NCBI RefSeq assembly: GCF_022458985.1
Contig: NC_061771.1
Span: 33,358,617 to 33,422,616 of the forward strand
Direction: 5' to 3'
From: Mugil cephalus
Lineage: Eukaryota; Chordata; Actinopteri; Mugiliformes; Mugilidae
Length of the DNA: 64,000 nt
Shown here in pieces: positions 25,869 through 62,104 of this stretch. The notes below the pieces were generated by a model. The model ran no database searches and was not told the origin of the DNA. It saw nothing but the letters and a program-made list of their open reading frames with translations. Position numbers and translations under genes: made by a program. Each line of letters starts with the position of its first letter. Position 1 is the stretch's first letter.

Positions 25869-28265
25869 CAGAACCAGAACCAGGGGAGTCTTAATCAGGA
25901 TCCTCCTCACTTGGCTCAACTTTTCTTTTCTGTTTTCAGACGCCTGAACGTGTCACTTCTTCATGTGCAGGTTCCATCTTGTTTCTAGTTTCAGACGTGG
26001 TTTTCAGTCCTTTATCTCACACTGCTTCAGTTATGGGTTTTAAGAACGACTTCAAAAGACGCTGGGATCATTTTAAAGGAAGTGGATTTTCAGAATCGAT
26101 ACGATCTTGATTTGAGAGATCCAGTATCGATTCCTAAAATCCTCTTCCTGTTGGAAATCTTGCTGTTCTGCTGATTTGGCAAAAACACACAAGATGCAAG
26201 ACATGACAGAAGCTCCAGGACTGAAAGATGACTGGATTTAAAAAGTCTGGCGGCAGAGGAGAGTTAGATAAAAAGATTGAGGAGATGCTACAAACCTCTG
26301 GAGCCAGTGGCAACAACATGAGGTTTAGTTTAGTTAAATCATTTTGAGCCAGAATCGATGCTCGGCCTTAGGAGGTGGTGGGGCCACATTTAGAGGCAAA
26401 TGTGTTTACAGTTGAAGACTGTAGTGAAAGGTTGGCCACCATGGAAACAGAACCAGGATGAGGGTGTGTCTACTGGTTCAGGAACAAAGGGAACCAGAAT
26501 ACTTTTAACACGATGGTTTTATGAAGACGTCAGAAATCGGAACCAGACCAGGCCAGACCCAGTATCATCATGCTGGACCTCTTCTTCTTTTATAGCTGGA
26601 GTGACTTTGAGTTTTGCTGCTCACCTGAAGGGATTTACTCCCTCAGACCAGATGCTGGCCTTCCAGATGAATTACAGGCTGTACGGACTCTCTGCTGCCA
26701 ACCTGTTAATGTTCATATCCATAAGAACCAATGTCACTGTACTGGAAAGACTTTTTATCCACCTTGTAGTTGGGAAACAAGCTGGATCAAAGACGCCCGG
26801 ACTTGTTGTTTGAAGACAGACATACACTTGAATTAGGTTTCCTTGTTTCTACTGAGGTGATGAAGGCAAATGTTTCCTGTCAACATCCTAGCTTCTCACT
26901 GACCACCCTGATTCACTGAATGTGCCTTTTAATCCATCACACAATCTTCTTGATTGGCCTCAGAACTCGAGTCTTTGTACGTATCGGATATAATCATGAA
27001 ATGAAAATAAACTGTAGAAATTACAGGAAGTCGTTGCCAAAGTAAAACCAACGGGCCTATGAAATGTATCAGTCTCTGAAAACACCAGGACGTTAGTCTG
27101 TCTGTGGAGGTTCTCAGTCCTCCAGGTCCTGGTTTATATCCAAACAGAGTTTAAAGAGTCATCTGGACGTGTGGAGTTTAGAGAAGACGTTCAGGTCTAA
27201 GAGACTGGAGGAAGTTTGAACTCTGAGGGTAAAACCATCAGAGTCTGACTGGTTTTGGTTCAGTTAATGACTAATGTCTATTAACGTCTAGATACTGACC
27301 TGTGGTTAAAGGTGGTGTGTGTGTGTGTGTTTCAATCTTCAGCTCTAATAATGATTTACAGACTGTAAAGGCAACTCTCTCTCTCTATATATAGCCTTTT
27401 TAGTTGTATATATATCTATTTTGAGCATTAAACACACACCAATATGTTCACAAACAACAAATAGAGTTACAGAAAACAGTTAGTGGGAAATATCGTGTCT
27501 TTATCAGTTTACAAAACACTGTAAACTTTATTCCTCCTCTTTGGCAGCTCTAGAACAAATGCTGTAATTTATTATTTCTTTAAATAGCACTTTATTAAAA
27601 GAAAAATATAATATGTACACATGCAACATGACTAAGTAAAACTTTATAAAAGAAATATCAAATATAAGAATCCAAATGTTTGATGAAAAACATCAATGAA
27701 TCATTAAACTGCCTTAAAAGATTTTACATTTTCATTTAAAAGAAGTGTAGAAAAGTTCAAACTGATATTTGTGAAATGAATAATATTGTTGATTAGTTTG
27801 GTTGAGGTTTGATTTGGGTTTTATTTCTACCACGTGTGTTTTATTGAAAGCATAAATGTTACTTAAAGGTGTGAGTGTATTGTTGGATCTGGGTTTTCTG
27901 CTTTGGTTTTGTTTTATTTTTTAAATCTAAAATGATCCTTGTATCCAAACAGAGCATCTAAAATATCAGCAATGATGTGATGGTGAATTATCAGAAAGTA
28001 AAAGCAATGCATGAAACCGGTAACGCTCCAACATCTTTCTTCCATTTTGAGCTGATTGAGAATCTGAACACGTCTTGTTTTCACTTTTTTTTCACAGTTT
28101 TCTACGTTTGAAATACAATAAATCGCATTTTAAAGTTTGAAGTTTCTTGGTCGTTTTTATTTCAGCAGATATAAAAATGTTTGTCATTCACTTTATTCAT
28201 TTTAACAAATGATTAAAACATTTTACAGAGATTATGTTTTCCTGTATCTTGTGTCCCGCTTAAAA
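25869..28265. other. pgap4 3' UTR and intergenic
   Basis: No further gene is recognised. A 137-codon open frame at 26400-26813 matches nothing I know and has no splice signals; it is probably 3' UTR. The first clear AATAAA on the pgap4 strand is at 27006-27011, 1.1 kb after the stop. The remainder is AT-rich unique sequence. Confidence 0.5.
27006..27011 (+). terminator. candidate polyadenylation signal of pgap4
   Basis: AATAAA in GAAAATAAACTG. It implies a long 3' UTR of about 1.1 kb; an earlier weaker signal could be used instead. Confidence 0.35.
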
Positions 28266-28269
28266 TTGG

Positions 28270-28925
28270 TTTAAAAAATGATTAAGTTACTCGTGACTTT
28301 CTTATGGAAAGATAAGAAACCAAGAACTGGTTATAAAAGACTGGTGAGATCTAGGAGAGGTGGAGGATCGGGAGTAGTTTATTCGTTCTATTTGTCATAT
28401 TATGGGCCTATACATGCTGGAGTGAACCAGGCGGCTGGGAATGGACAGAAGACAAGATTCTTTCCGAATGAAGTAAAGACGTGTCGTTAAAAGCTTGATG
28501 GTCCATCCCAGATAAAGGATAACCCTTTAATTCAGGTAGCTGAGCCGGTGTCTTTGTCCTGTCTGGAACAAGCCCTAATTTAAAGCTGGGGGAAGAACTC
28601 TAACAAAAAACACACGAATAGAAGAATTGGGGCAGGTTGTGAAGGATGGAGATACGGTGCCCTCTAAGGATTAGGAACGAAACAAACAAAAAAGGAATCC
28701 ACTGGGCTCGACGATGACTTTGACCACAGGTTCAGGACGACTGCTTCAGGTGGCGGAGTAGTTTCTGTCCCACGTCTCACCACACAATCTGTCACCCACT
28801 AAACAACAGTGGGACAGGGTTTTAGGTTTGTCTATGACCACCACACAGTGGGAGACGTATGTTAAAGAACACACAGCCATGTCCAAACGTGCACAGAGCA
28901 TATATTACACCTGCAGATTAAAGAA
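28270..28925 (+). mobile_element. L1-type LINE relic
   Basis: The plus-strand frame from 28278 reads LLVTFLWKDKKPRTGYKRL, close to the FIWNGK-PR segment at the end of L1 reverse transcriptase, then GGGSGVVYSFYLSYYGPIHA, resembling the GGL-LPNF-YY-A motif. Downstream text decays, with stops in all frames. There is no promoter or ORF1 in view, so this is a 5'-truncated dead copy between pgap4 and tpcn3. Confidence 0.6.
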
Positions 28926-29693
28926 AACGAATAATAATAATGGATGTGGGGAGCCAGACACTGATGTGGCGCTGCACGTCGTCATCATTTATCATTTATA
29001 ACTCACACTTTCTCTAGAAATAATGTGTTTGGATTTCATTTAATTCATTTTGTTTTAACAGAAAAAAAGAGACGTTCGATCAACTACACTCTCCATCAGT
29101 TCATGTGTTTTTATACATAGAGGATCAGCTTTAACTTGTTCAGTGAAAATAAATGAACATCCAGGTTAAAATGAATCCTGGTAGAACAGACTCAGATAAA
29201 CATCCTTTTTTATTTTAAACATTTCTCCTGCAAATAATCACAAGTCAAATTATTTCCACACCGGTTTTAAATGTCTCTTCTTTCCGTTTCCTGCTCCAAT
29301 GAGTCACATGACGCTTCCTGCTGCGTTCATCGGCCACAAATAATGTAGGAAATATAGAGATCAGCACTGACTGTTCGCACTACGACACACAAGACACAAG
29401 TTAAATCAAATAGTAGTAGCCGACTAAATACTACTACTAATAAATACTGTCTGTGACAAAGAAAAACACTTAGACACAGAGACTTTCACTCATGGAACAT
29501 TTTTAAATGGATGTTGTTGTTTGTAGATATTGTGGATATATATAATTTATTATATATAGTTTCTGCTCATTACGCACCAAATGCATCATATTTAGATTTT
29601 GTTTTTATTTAATACACACGTGTTGACTGTTGTATTCTTTCCTTCATTTTGCTTCTTTGGTGTTTATCTGTCATTCTTACTAATTTATGTGAC

Positions 29694-29727
<34 letters not shown>

Positions 29728-29749
29728 ATTATGGGCTTAGTTTGTTGAT

Positions 29750-30040
29750 ACCACGTCACTGTCGCCGCGTGTCGGCCGGTCCGTGAACGCAGCCCAGGTC
29801 TGTTTTATTGGAACAGGACGCGCTGAGGCAGATGAGTTTAGTAGAAGTCAAACCAGAGCAGATGCGCTCCCTTCTGTTCCTCTTCACGGCGACCGGACGA
29901 CTTAGCATGTGATGTGGATCCTGGACATGAACTCTCAGATCTGCCGGGAATAAGAAAAACTACAGACAGCGCTCAGACAACAGTTTGCAGAGTTTCTCTC
30001 TCTGCGGTGGAACTCGTCTCAGGAGAAGTTTTGGAGAGAG
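29750..30040 (+). promoter_or_regulatory. CpG-rich promoter / 5' UTR of tpcn3
   Basis: CpG density rises sharply at 29755-29905 (TCGCCGCGTGTCGGCCGG, CGGCGACCGGACGA) immediately upstream of the tpcn3 start, after a long AT-rich stretch. An inverted CCAAT box (ATTGG) is present near 29807. No TATA box is seen at a suitable distance. Confidence 0.45.
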
Positions 30041-44312
<14,272 letters not shown>

Positions 44313-44808
44313 AGATATATGTCCACACAGTCAGGATACATACAGATATCTATGTGTATATATATATATATGTATACAGATCTATAAAGGGAAGCAGGCT
44401 CTATCATTTATATGTAGTTTTACACTCATGTTTATCAGTGGAACACTTGGATCCAGTGTTATTATATTTTTATATTTTTGTTCTGAGGTTTTGTGAAACA
44501 CACAAAAAACTGAATCTGTATTTTCACATAAAGAATCTTTTGACTGATGTTTGTTCAGTTTTTATCATAATGAAAAATATTCAAAAATATTTTAGTCAGA
44601 AAGTAACAAAACGTGGAATTTACACTTTAAATGTTTCAGTTGATCTGGTTCCTGACGGGAGGAGGAGGAGGAGGCTGAAATGTGACTATTTTATTGCTTT
44701 TAAATCCTCAGGTAGTTAAAGGGTGGAGCTCCAGATCGTCTCGTATAGTCGACGTTTCAGTTTTTTTTTTTTTTTTAGTGTTTTACTATTTGAATGTTTT
44801 AGTATTTT

Positions 44809-44814
44809 AATAAA
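44809..44814 (+). terminator. candidate polyadenylation signal of tpcn3
   Basis: AATAAA followed by TGTGAG, about 500 nt after the stop. A 17-base T run lies just upstream (44760-44776). Confidence 0.45.
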
Positions 44815-44879
44815 TGTGAGGATGGACTCAGGAAGCAGCTGGTTTTTAACTGACATCAGAAGCTGGAGAGGATGTTGAA

Positions 44880-45095
44880 TCTGTAGCTTCACACTCCGTG
44901 TCGGCAGGAGGCGCTGCTGCTGCAGCTCCGCCACGGAGACGCAGAAGAAGTGCGTGTGTTTCAGTGTGTGCATCAGTGCGTTAGTGTGTACGTGTGTGTG
45001 TGTTGGTGTGTGCTGATGCTGATGCTGATGCTGTAGAGATGGAGCAGAGGGAGTGGATGCTCCTCTTCTCTCCGACGCGGAAAACAAGATTCAGG
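44880..45095 (+). promoter_or_regulatory. CpG-bearing candidate first exon
   Basis: CpG and CTG-rich sequence ends with an ATG frame (MEQREWMLLFSPTRK) and a consensus donor, TTCAG|GTAAGA, at 45095. It could be an alternative 5' exon of ttbk1, whose coding start is 7.6 kb downstream. The short reading frame is not recognised. Confidence 0.3.
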
Positions 45096-46859
45096 TAAGA
45101 AACCGTTTCATGAGCAGAAAAGGAGACGAAGAAGAGTCCAGCTGTGCATGCGCGCGCGTGTATCGGTGGGTTTTAACGCGTATTGGTGTGTATTAATGTG
45201 TATTTGTGTGTATTTATGTGCAAGGCCACGGGCAGGTTGTCGGATCAGTCTCCTCACAGAACACGAACCCATTCATCCATTCATCCATTCATCTATTCAT
45301 TCATTCACTCTTTTATTTATATATTTATTCATGTATCTGCTGCTGTTAAAGATTTTTATTAATAAGAGGCCGCACTATCAGACCAGGAGGGATGAGGCGT
45401 TCAGGTGGGACAGCACCACCTGCTGGAAGCACTATTTATTTATTTATTTATTTACTCATTTATTTATATATTTATATATATATATTTATATATGTATGTA
45501 TACACGGCTCACAGCGTCCGGTCGCTCCTGTCAAAATAAAGGCACGCCAGCCTGTATTAATATAGTGAACACACATCCACTGATCCAGGACTTTGCACAG
45601 TGAGTTTATATGATGAATGTATTCAGTTTGATTTTTATCGCTCAATGGAGACAGATTCTCCGTTATAATTACCCAGTGATGGATGAGGCACCGTTCACAG
45701 TGTCGAGAGACAGACTTAGGTGTAGATACATATTTAAATGTAATATTTCCATCCTTGCTGCAGACTGAATTGTTCTGTCAGTGGTAAAGTTAGGTGGAGA
45801 TTAAACACACAGTAGTGATGTGATTCTTTTACTGGTGCTCCTCCTCATATCCCAGCACCTTCCACCACGCTATTGATTATTTCTGCTGAAGGACGTCAGA
45901 GCTTCTGATTCACCTTCTAACACAGTTCACTACGGGAGTCAGATCTATTATATGTGAAGGCCTCTAATGAACCACTGGGTTAGTGGCTCAAGACACTGAA
46001 CCCCAGTGGGTCCCAGTGTGTAGCTCTGGGGTGTGAATGTGTGTGAATGTGTGAATGTGTCTGTGACTGTAAAGTAGCAGCAGGTAGGAAACTTAAACCC
46101 TTCTGGTTGGGGTTCCTGGAACCATGCTGACATGAGGAACATTAGCATGTTAGCCCCATCAGCTGCCTGGCTCCTGTTCACTTAAATAAAAACCTCTGAC
46201 AGTCTCCATTTATTTAACCACGTGGAACTATTTGAGCTATCATGCACTTTGACCACTAAGAGTTTAGAACCAATCACTTTACACCCTCCACCTAAAAGGA
46301 AATGACCAGACATGATCACACGACGTAAAAGACCAAAAACAGATCCACAGGCTCAGATGTGGATCAGGAGGAAATCAGAAATAAAATGCTAAATATAATA
46401 AGAATAAATAATGTTCATTATGAAGACGCCTGTCACATTCAGACGCTAAAACACCGTGTGGATGAGTCGATCTCTGCCTCTGGAAGGAAACAAAGCTCAG
46501 GACTCATTCATTTTATTATCTGGTTATTAAACATGTTTATGATCTGGACCGGTTCCACGTGGACCGCGTGCTGGGTTAACTGGACCGGTTCCACGTGGAC
46601 CAGGATCTGGTGCAGGTCCTCTGCAGCCCTGCAGGGATGGAGCCGTGCGGGGACTCTTACTTTGAAGGGCTGCTCGGATGTTGTGCTCGTGCCTGTGAGT
46701 CCTAGGGGGGTGGGGGTGGGGGGGGACTCTGGTGGAGGAGGTAACGCTGCAGTGCGGACAAACGGGCTGGAGCCGGAGAACCTGACACCACAGACCCACC
46801 CGGCTCTGGATCTGCTTCTGTCCGGGGTTTAGCTCCTGGCTCGGGAACCAGCAGGAGGT

Positions 46860-47237
46860 ACTGGGAGGGAGGACCCCCCATCCCCTCGCCCCCCCACCTC
46901 CTCCCCCTCCTCCTCAGGACCAGGACCGGGACGGCAGCAGCGTTTAATGAGCGCCTCTGGACTCTGAGGAGAATCTAAAACCCTCTTCGGTTTCTACCGG
47001 ACTCGGTGCGTCCTGATCCTTGCAGGGAGACCGCTCCACACGGGACGACCGGTCTGAGGACGCGCCCGGTCTGGTCTGACATCGGGGCGGAAGGGGGGCC
47101 GATAAAGGAGAAATAAATAGTGGACCCTCGGCTCTGTGGAGGGACGCTGGTTTTTCTGGACCTGGACGTTTTGTGCCGAAATAAAATCCCAGATGAAGAT
47201 TCCCAAAAGGCGGAAAAGGAGCGGACGGTGCGCCAGG
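46860..47237 (+). promoter_or_regulatory. CpG-rich candidate promoter and first exon of ttbk1
   Basis: The strongest CpG-rich block in the region (GGGACGACCGG, GACGCGCCCGG, CATCGGGGCGG) ends in a donor, GCGCCAG|GTAGGCC, at 47237. Human TTBK1 also has a non-coding first exon ahead of the exon carrying MQC. An intron of 5.5 kb to the acceptor just before 52746 would follow. Confidence 0.4.
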
Positions 47238-47264
47238 TAGGCCAGACCCGGTCCACGTCACAGA

Positions 47265-47304
47265 GGGTGTGTGTGTGTGTGTGTGTGTGCGTGTGTGTGT
47301 GTGT
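47265..47304. repeat. dinucleotide microsatellite (GT)n
   Basis: About 20 GT units with one C interruption, immediately after the candidate ttbk1 first exon. Confidence 0.9.
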
Positions 47305-48344
47305 GGTGCAGAGTGGGGCCTCGTGTTCGTCCACATCGTGGAACTGCAGTGATGTTTAATTCCTAACCCGGGTCAGTCCGGGCCAGATTTATGGATCAGC
47401 ATGATGTGACGGTGCGCATGCGCACCTGGGACCCATGACTTTGCACTGCAGAGAGGAAGGACTCGATATGTGATGCAGACCGGGGTGGGGAAGGAAGGTG
47501 GGGGGGCGGACTCATTCATTCATTAGTTCATCCTGCCAGAGGACAGTCTGATATTATTATTATTATTTTTTTTATTATTATTATAATAATTATTTTATAT
47601 CAGACACCGGGACAGAGTCTCTTACGATGAGAAAAATATTCTGTGTCGTTTCAGATCAAATGTTGGTCTCTGGATCCATTAATGAATGGACTGTGTGTGA
47701 GAACAGAACAGGACATTAGTTAAGATGAAGAAGAGGTCAGCTGACACCACGGAAACATGAGTTTGATGAGTAAAGGGATGAGGTTTAGTTTCACCCAGTT
47801 CTTCCAAAAAAAGAAGAAAAAATGACTTCAGTCTCTCTAATAATGTAAATCTGTCTCTGGGTGTCACAGTATTTAAACAATATACAAATATATATAGTAT
47901 AACACTATATAATATATATATATATATGGATGAAATGGATAAAATATGGATATGTGGTAAAATAGATGCACAGACGTCTTCTATTCCCTCCTTGGTTCTC
48001 ATCATTTCTGCTCTCACTGTTTGTTATTTTCCTCTATCAGGACCATTTCTCATTATTAGGATTCATTGAAACATCTTGACTAACTCACGTTGATGCTGCT
48101 GCTCAGAATCCTGAGGAGTTCATAAAAAGTTCTACAGCGTTACGGTGAATGAGACTAAAATACTATGACCTGTTATTTTCCTTTAAGAGTCACCAAAACA
48201 CCTCAGAGTCATCGTCATGGTACAGAGCTGAGTCTCCATCTGAGCAGACTCAGTGGAGCTGCCAGTAATTCATCCATCCGGTCAACTGGGACAGTTAGAG
48301 TATATATATAATACACTGATATACAGTTATACACTGACTGGCCA
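47305..48344. other. upstream region of ttbk1, no gene recognised
   Basis: Unique sequence with a short ATT tract (47553-47585) and AT dinucleotides (about 47915). No splice-supported frames. Confidence 0.5.
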
Positions 48345-48790
48345 AATACAGAGTCTCCTCCAGCTGGATGTAACTGAGGTTAAATAGTCCAGCGCCTCCT
48401 GGTGGATCATTAGTTCAACTAGTTATTTAAGACCAACTGATGCAATGAGGAGCTTCTCATCTCCTCCACATCCTGTGGTGGTGGAGGAGATGTTAGTCTG
48501 GTGGAGAAGGGTCAAATCATTGGCTGCATCAAGCAGAGGAAACATCTAGAAACCACTAAAACTGGCTTAAGAACTTTATTACAGACTGGAAGGATAGTGG
48601 TTCAGGGAGCATGAACCAGACCAGAGTCCAGACCTGAACCTCATAGAGAAAGTTTGGGATGAGCTGGAGACTCAGACTCTGACATCATCAGTACAAGATC
48701 TGAACTAAAAACCCTGGATGGAAGAAATCTGGAGACACTGGAGAAGCTTCTTATTGGATCAAAGCTGGAGGAGCTCCGCCCACAGACTAG
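48345..48790 (+). mobile_element. Tc1-like non-autonomous element (copy A, best preserved)
   Basis: Reads VEKGQIIGCIKQRKHLETTK (the start of a Tc1 DNA-binding region) and, after a deletion, LNLIEKVWDELETQ, LTSSVQDLN, NLETLEKLLIGSKLEELRP (the end of the catalytic domain). So a full transposase was internally deleted. The left end has CACTGACTGGCCAAATACAG. The element runs straight into the 27-35-bp tandem array that follows. Confidence 0.75.
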
Positions 48791-49548
48791 AGGGGAGGAG
48801 CTCTGCAGACTAGAGGGGAGGAGCTCCGCAGACTAGAGGGGAAGAGCTCCACAGACTAAAGGGGAGGAGCTCCGCAGACTAGAGGGGAGGAGCTCCAACC
48901 ACAGACTAGAGAGGAGCAGCTTCACCTACTGACTAGAGGGGAGGAGCTCCGCCCTCAGACTAGAGGGGAGGAGCTCCACCTACAGACTAGAAGGGAGGAG
49001 CTCCATCCACAGACTAGAGGAGAGGAGCTCCACAGACTAGAGGGGAGGAGCTCCATCCACAGACTAGAAGGGAGGAGCCCCACAGACTAGAGGGGAGGAG
49101 CTCCATCCACACACTAGAGGGGAGGAGCTCCGCAGACTAGAGGGGAGGAGCTCCGCCCACAGACTAGAGGGGAAGAGCTCCATCCACAGACTAGAGGGGA
49201 GGAGCCCCACAGACTAGAGGGGAGTAGCTCCGCCCTCAGACTAGAGGGGAGGAGCTCCATCCACAGACTAGAGGGGAGGAGCTCCGCCCACAGACTAGAG
49301 GGGAGGAGCTCCACCTACAGACTAGAGGGGAGGAGCTCCATCCACACACTAGAGGGGAGGAGCTCCGCCCACAGACTAGAGGGCAGGAGCTCCATCCGCA
49401 GACTAGAGGGGAGGAGCTCAGCCCACAGACTAGAGGGGAGGAGCTCCATCCACAGACTAGAGGGGAGGAGCTCCACAGACTAGAGGGGAAGAGCTCCACA
49501 GACTAGAGGGGAGGAGCTCCATCCACACACTAGAGGGGAGGTGGTGAC
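48770..49548. repeat. minisatellite expanded from a transposon 3' end
   Basis: More than 20 copies of GGAGGAGCTCC(GCCC/ATCC)ACAGACTAGAGGGG with unit lengths of about 20-35 bp. The first unit is the end of the adjoining Tc1-like element; the same sequence occurs unexpanded at 22984-23030. Each unit carries a GAGCTC (SacI) palindrome. Confidence 0.93.
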
Positions 49549-50299
49549 TGTGTTTTGAGCAGGCAGTGTGTGTTATATATTTTATACTAAACGTGGTGAA
49601 ACTAAGACAGCTGGACTCGTAGAGTCATTTATCCCAGATGTCAGACGTGTCTGGAATGAAAGCATCTGCTGGAGGTGAGTAACATTTTATGTGTTCAGGG
49701 TTTGGGTGAATGAGGCATCACAACATCATTAGTTGCGTCTAGAGGATCTGAATGACAGCCTGCCCCCCCTCCATGATCCTCGTCACTGGAACACCAGGAC
49801 ATGATCATTGGGATCCAACCGCAGACCCCTCAGACCCTCAGACCCTCAGACCCCCAGAGAGGGAGGGTGGGGGTCTGAGGAGGCCAGAGTGCAGTTGGAC
49901 CCTGGTGCTGTGGACCGCTGGGTCATGGTCTGTGTCCTGGTCCAGCTCTGGTTAACTGTGCCCTCTGCTTTGGCTTGTAGGCTAACAAGGGAACAGCAAG
50001 GGTTTTATCCCGCTCAGCATTTGTTGTAAACCGTCAGGTTTTCCGGGAGCTCAGAACTATGGTGAGCTCTGACTGACTTCATCAGGTCAAAACTGGAATG
50101 ATGCAAACCCAGCTTCTGGCAGAGCCCCCCCGCCCTCCTCCTCCCCCAGTTACAGATGAGTAGACTTGTAGGTGAAAGAGAAAGTTTGTTTTCTAGAGAA
50201 AGTGTCTGTGAGGATCAGCTGCTGAGATGCGTCACCTCACCAGGTCACACCGCTGCTGGGCCACAGACTTTCTCTGAGTTCTAGACTTTAGACCACTCC

Positions 50300-50350
<51 letters not shown>
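50300..50350. repeat. tetranucleotide microsatellite (CTAT)n
   Basis: Twelve perfect units. Confidence 0.95.
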
Positions 50351-50369
50351 GGTTCCACCTATACACCTG

Positions 50370-51052
50370 TAGTGTTACTTCTACTTCTACTTCTAGTTCT
50401 ATCTGTGATATTACCTGGACTTCCACCTGTAGTCCTACCTGTAGTTCTACCTGTAGAGTTACTTATAGTTCTACCTGTAGTTCTACCTGTAGTGTTACTT
50501 GTAGTTGTACCTGTCGTGTTACTTGTAGTTCTACCTGTAGTGTTACTTGTAGTTGTACCTGTAGTGTAACCTGAAGTGTTACCTGTAGTGTTACTTGTAG
50601 TTCTACCTGTAGTGTAACCTGTAGTTCTACCTGTAGTTCTACCTGTAGTGTTACTTGTAGTTGTACCTGTAGTCCTACCTGTAGTGTAACCTGTAGTTCT
50701 ACCTGTAGTGTTACTTATAGTTGTACCTGTAGTCCTACCTGTAGTTCTACCTGTAGTGTTACCTGTAGCGTTACCTGTAGTGTTACATGTAGGGTTACCT
50801 GTAGTGTTACTTGTAGGTCTACCTGTAGTGTTGCCTGTAGTGTTACTTGTAGTTCTACCTGTAGGTCTACCTGTAGTGTTACCTGTAGTGTTACTTGTAG
50901 TTCTACCTGTAGGTCTACCTGTAGTGTTACCTGTAGTGTTACTTGTAGTGTTACCTGTAGTGTTACCTGTAGTTCTATCTGTAGGTCTACCTGTAGTGTT
51001 ACCTGTAGTTCTACCTGTAGGTCTACTTGTAGTGTTACCTGTAGTGACTCCA
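50370..51052. repeat. minisatellite, TTCTACCTGTAGTGTTACCTGTAG unit
   Basis: About 680 bp of 12-bp words (TTCTACCTGTAG, TGTTACCTGTAG, TGTTACTTGTAG). CTACCTGTAG-like words are partly self-complementary. An open frame of VVLPVVLPVGLPVV type spans it; not a gene. Confidence 0.93.
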
Positions 51053-52700
51053 GGGGAACTGTGTGGTCCTGCCGTCTGCAGTGATTGGCGGCTCAGCAGC
51101 GTGTTGAGGCTACAGCAGGCTTCACTGCAGTTCCAGTGCTACAGTCGCACACATCTGTATCACATCTGTATCGCTGAAGCTGCAGAGAAGCCCCTCCCCT
51201 CCTTCCTAGTCTGTCCAGTCCTCTATCAGAGGTGGTCTGACTGGCAACAAGCGGACACTCTCCATTACTATCTGCAGTCCGCCTGAGCTCTGCATGCACT
51301 GACGGCCCATGGCATTGCATGCAGAACAGCATGGTTTGAGACTGACATGCATCACTTTGAACTTAAGATTTTCCCCACCAATCCACTGACAGCTGACGAG
51401 CCCCCTCCCCCCCTAGATATGTTAAACCCGGAGTTAAGTTCAGATGGACAGGAGATCACTAAAGTGGCGGCTGGGTAGAGGTGAGTGTAGCTTTGAGAGA
51501 GATGCAGGCCTCTGGTGGAAGTGTTTCATCCACATCCATGGCTGTGTAGTTCAGAGTGTCCAGCTCCTACAGCATTTTATCACTGCACCAGTATAAGAAT
51601 CCACCCAGTCTCAAACAGTACCCACATCATGTGCTGGAGCATTCAAGCTTGTGGAGTAACCTAAAAACAGAAGAACGCTTTGAACAATGTCTGCACAGAG
51701 TAAAGTTTATTGCTGCAAGCTCGGGTCAGATTCTATCAGACTAAATGTTTCTCAGGCTGTTCTCAAATATCAGAACTGGTTCTAATATTATTTCAGGAAG
51801 GAGACTTGCAGTGAAATTCTCTTTCTAGCCATTTATAGCCATCTAGCCATTCTCATTTGAATGACATTATTTGAAGGCATAGTTCAACATTTGTGGAAAT
51901 ATTCTTATTTTTCCTGCAGAAAGTTGATGGTAAGCAAAGCTTGTTACCACACATCATCTATACAGTAAATGTGAAGCTATAGGCAGCAACCTTAACTCAG
52001 GCTAAAAAACAGACATATTTTTTATGACTTCACCATGTGACACCGTGTTAACTGGTGATCTTAAGTAGTGCATGTGATGGACAGAGCAGAGCTCTAACCC
52101 CTGTCCTCTGTTTCTAGTCTTTATGCTGAGCTAAGCATGTGGATGGTATCGATGTGAACATCCAACTCTCAAGAAGAACACTCCTCAAAACGTTAGAAAG
52201 GTTTCCAGGACTCCCGTCAGTCCTCGGTGGGATCCCGTTGGTGGGATCCCGTTGGTGGGATCCCGTTGGTGGGATGTGCTCATAGTTTGGCTGATTAAAA
52301 TCCACCTGTTCTGAACCCGATGATTCGCTTGAGATGATGGCGTCAACGCATCAAACCTGCAGCTGTGGTCAGGTTGAGCTCCTCCGGCTGATGCCTCTGC
52401 AAATATGATATTTGCTCCAGTTACTGCAAATACCATCAACCCCCCACCCTCAACCCCCCCACCTCATCCCCCAAATGCAACCCACCACACCGGCCTGTAG
52501 CCTGATCCAGCTGAAGAATGGCTTCTAATGGCAGCCAGCCATGTAATGCCTGTTGTGTGACTGTCCCGGCACAGAGCTGTGGTTGGACCGGGACTCTCAC
52601 AAAGATGCACAAGCACAACGATGATATTCAGGAATATTGACGGCTCAGTCTTGCTTTTCCTTCCTTTCCCCCTCCACCCCCAACCCCCTCACAGATAAAT
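51053..52700. other. upstream region of ttbk1, no gene recognised
   Basis: Mostly unique sequence. A 15-bp repeat (GTGGGATCCCGTTG, about four copies) lies at 52218-52275, each copy with a GGGATCCC palindrome. No exon-like frame with splice borders was found before the ttbk1 coding start. Confidence 0.5.
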
Positions 52701-52745
52701 GGCAGTTTTAAGCAGGGAGCTGCTCGTGTTCTGTCTAGCTGGCAT

Positions 52746-62100
<9,355 letters not shown>

Positions 62101-62104
62101 GTAG

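Noticed and set aside
24672-25919. Antisense open frame of 415 codons opposite pgap4
   Set aside because: Shadow of the GC-rich pgap4 coding exon. The peptide resembles no family and the sense strand is a well-matched enzyme.
26400-26813. 137-codon open frame downstream of pgap4
   Set aside because: No recognisable domain, no splice support, and it lies before the first polyA signal of pgap4, so 3' UTR is more likely.
50370-51052. Regularly spaced repeats considered as a CRISPR-like array
   Set aside because: Units are directly adjacent 12-bp words with no unique spacers, in vertebrate DNA. It is a minisatellite.
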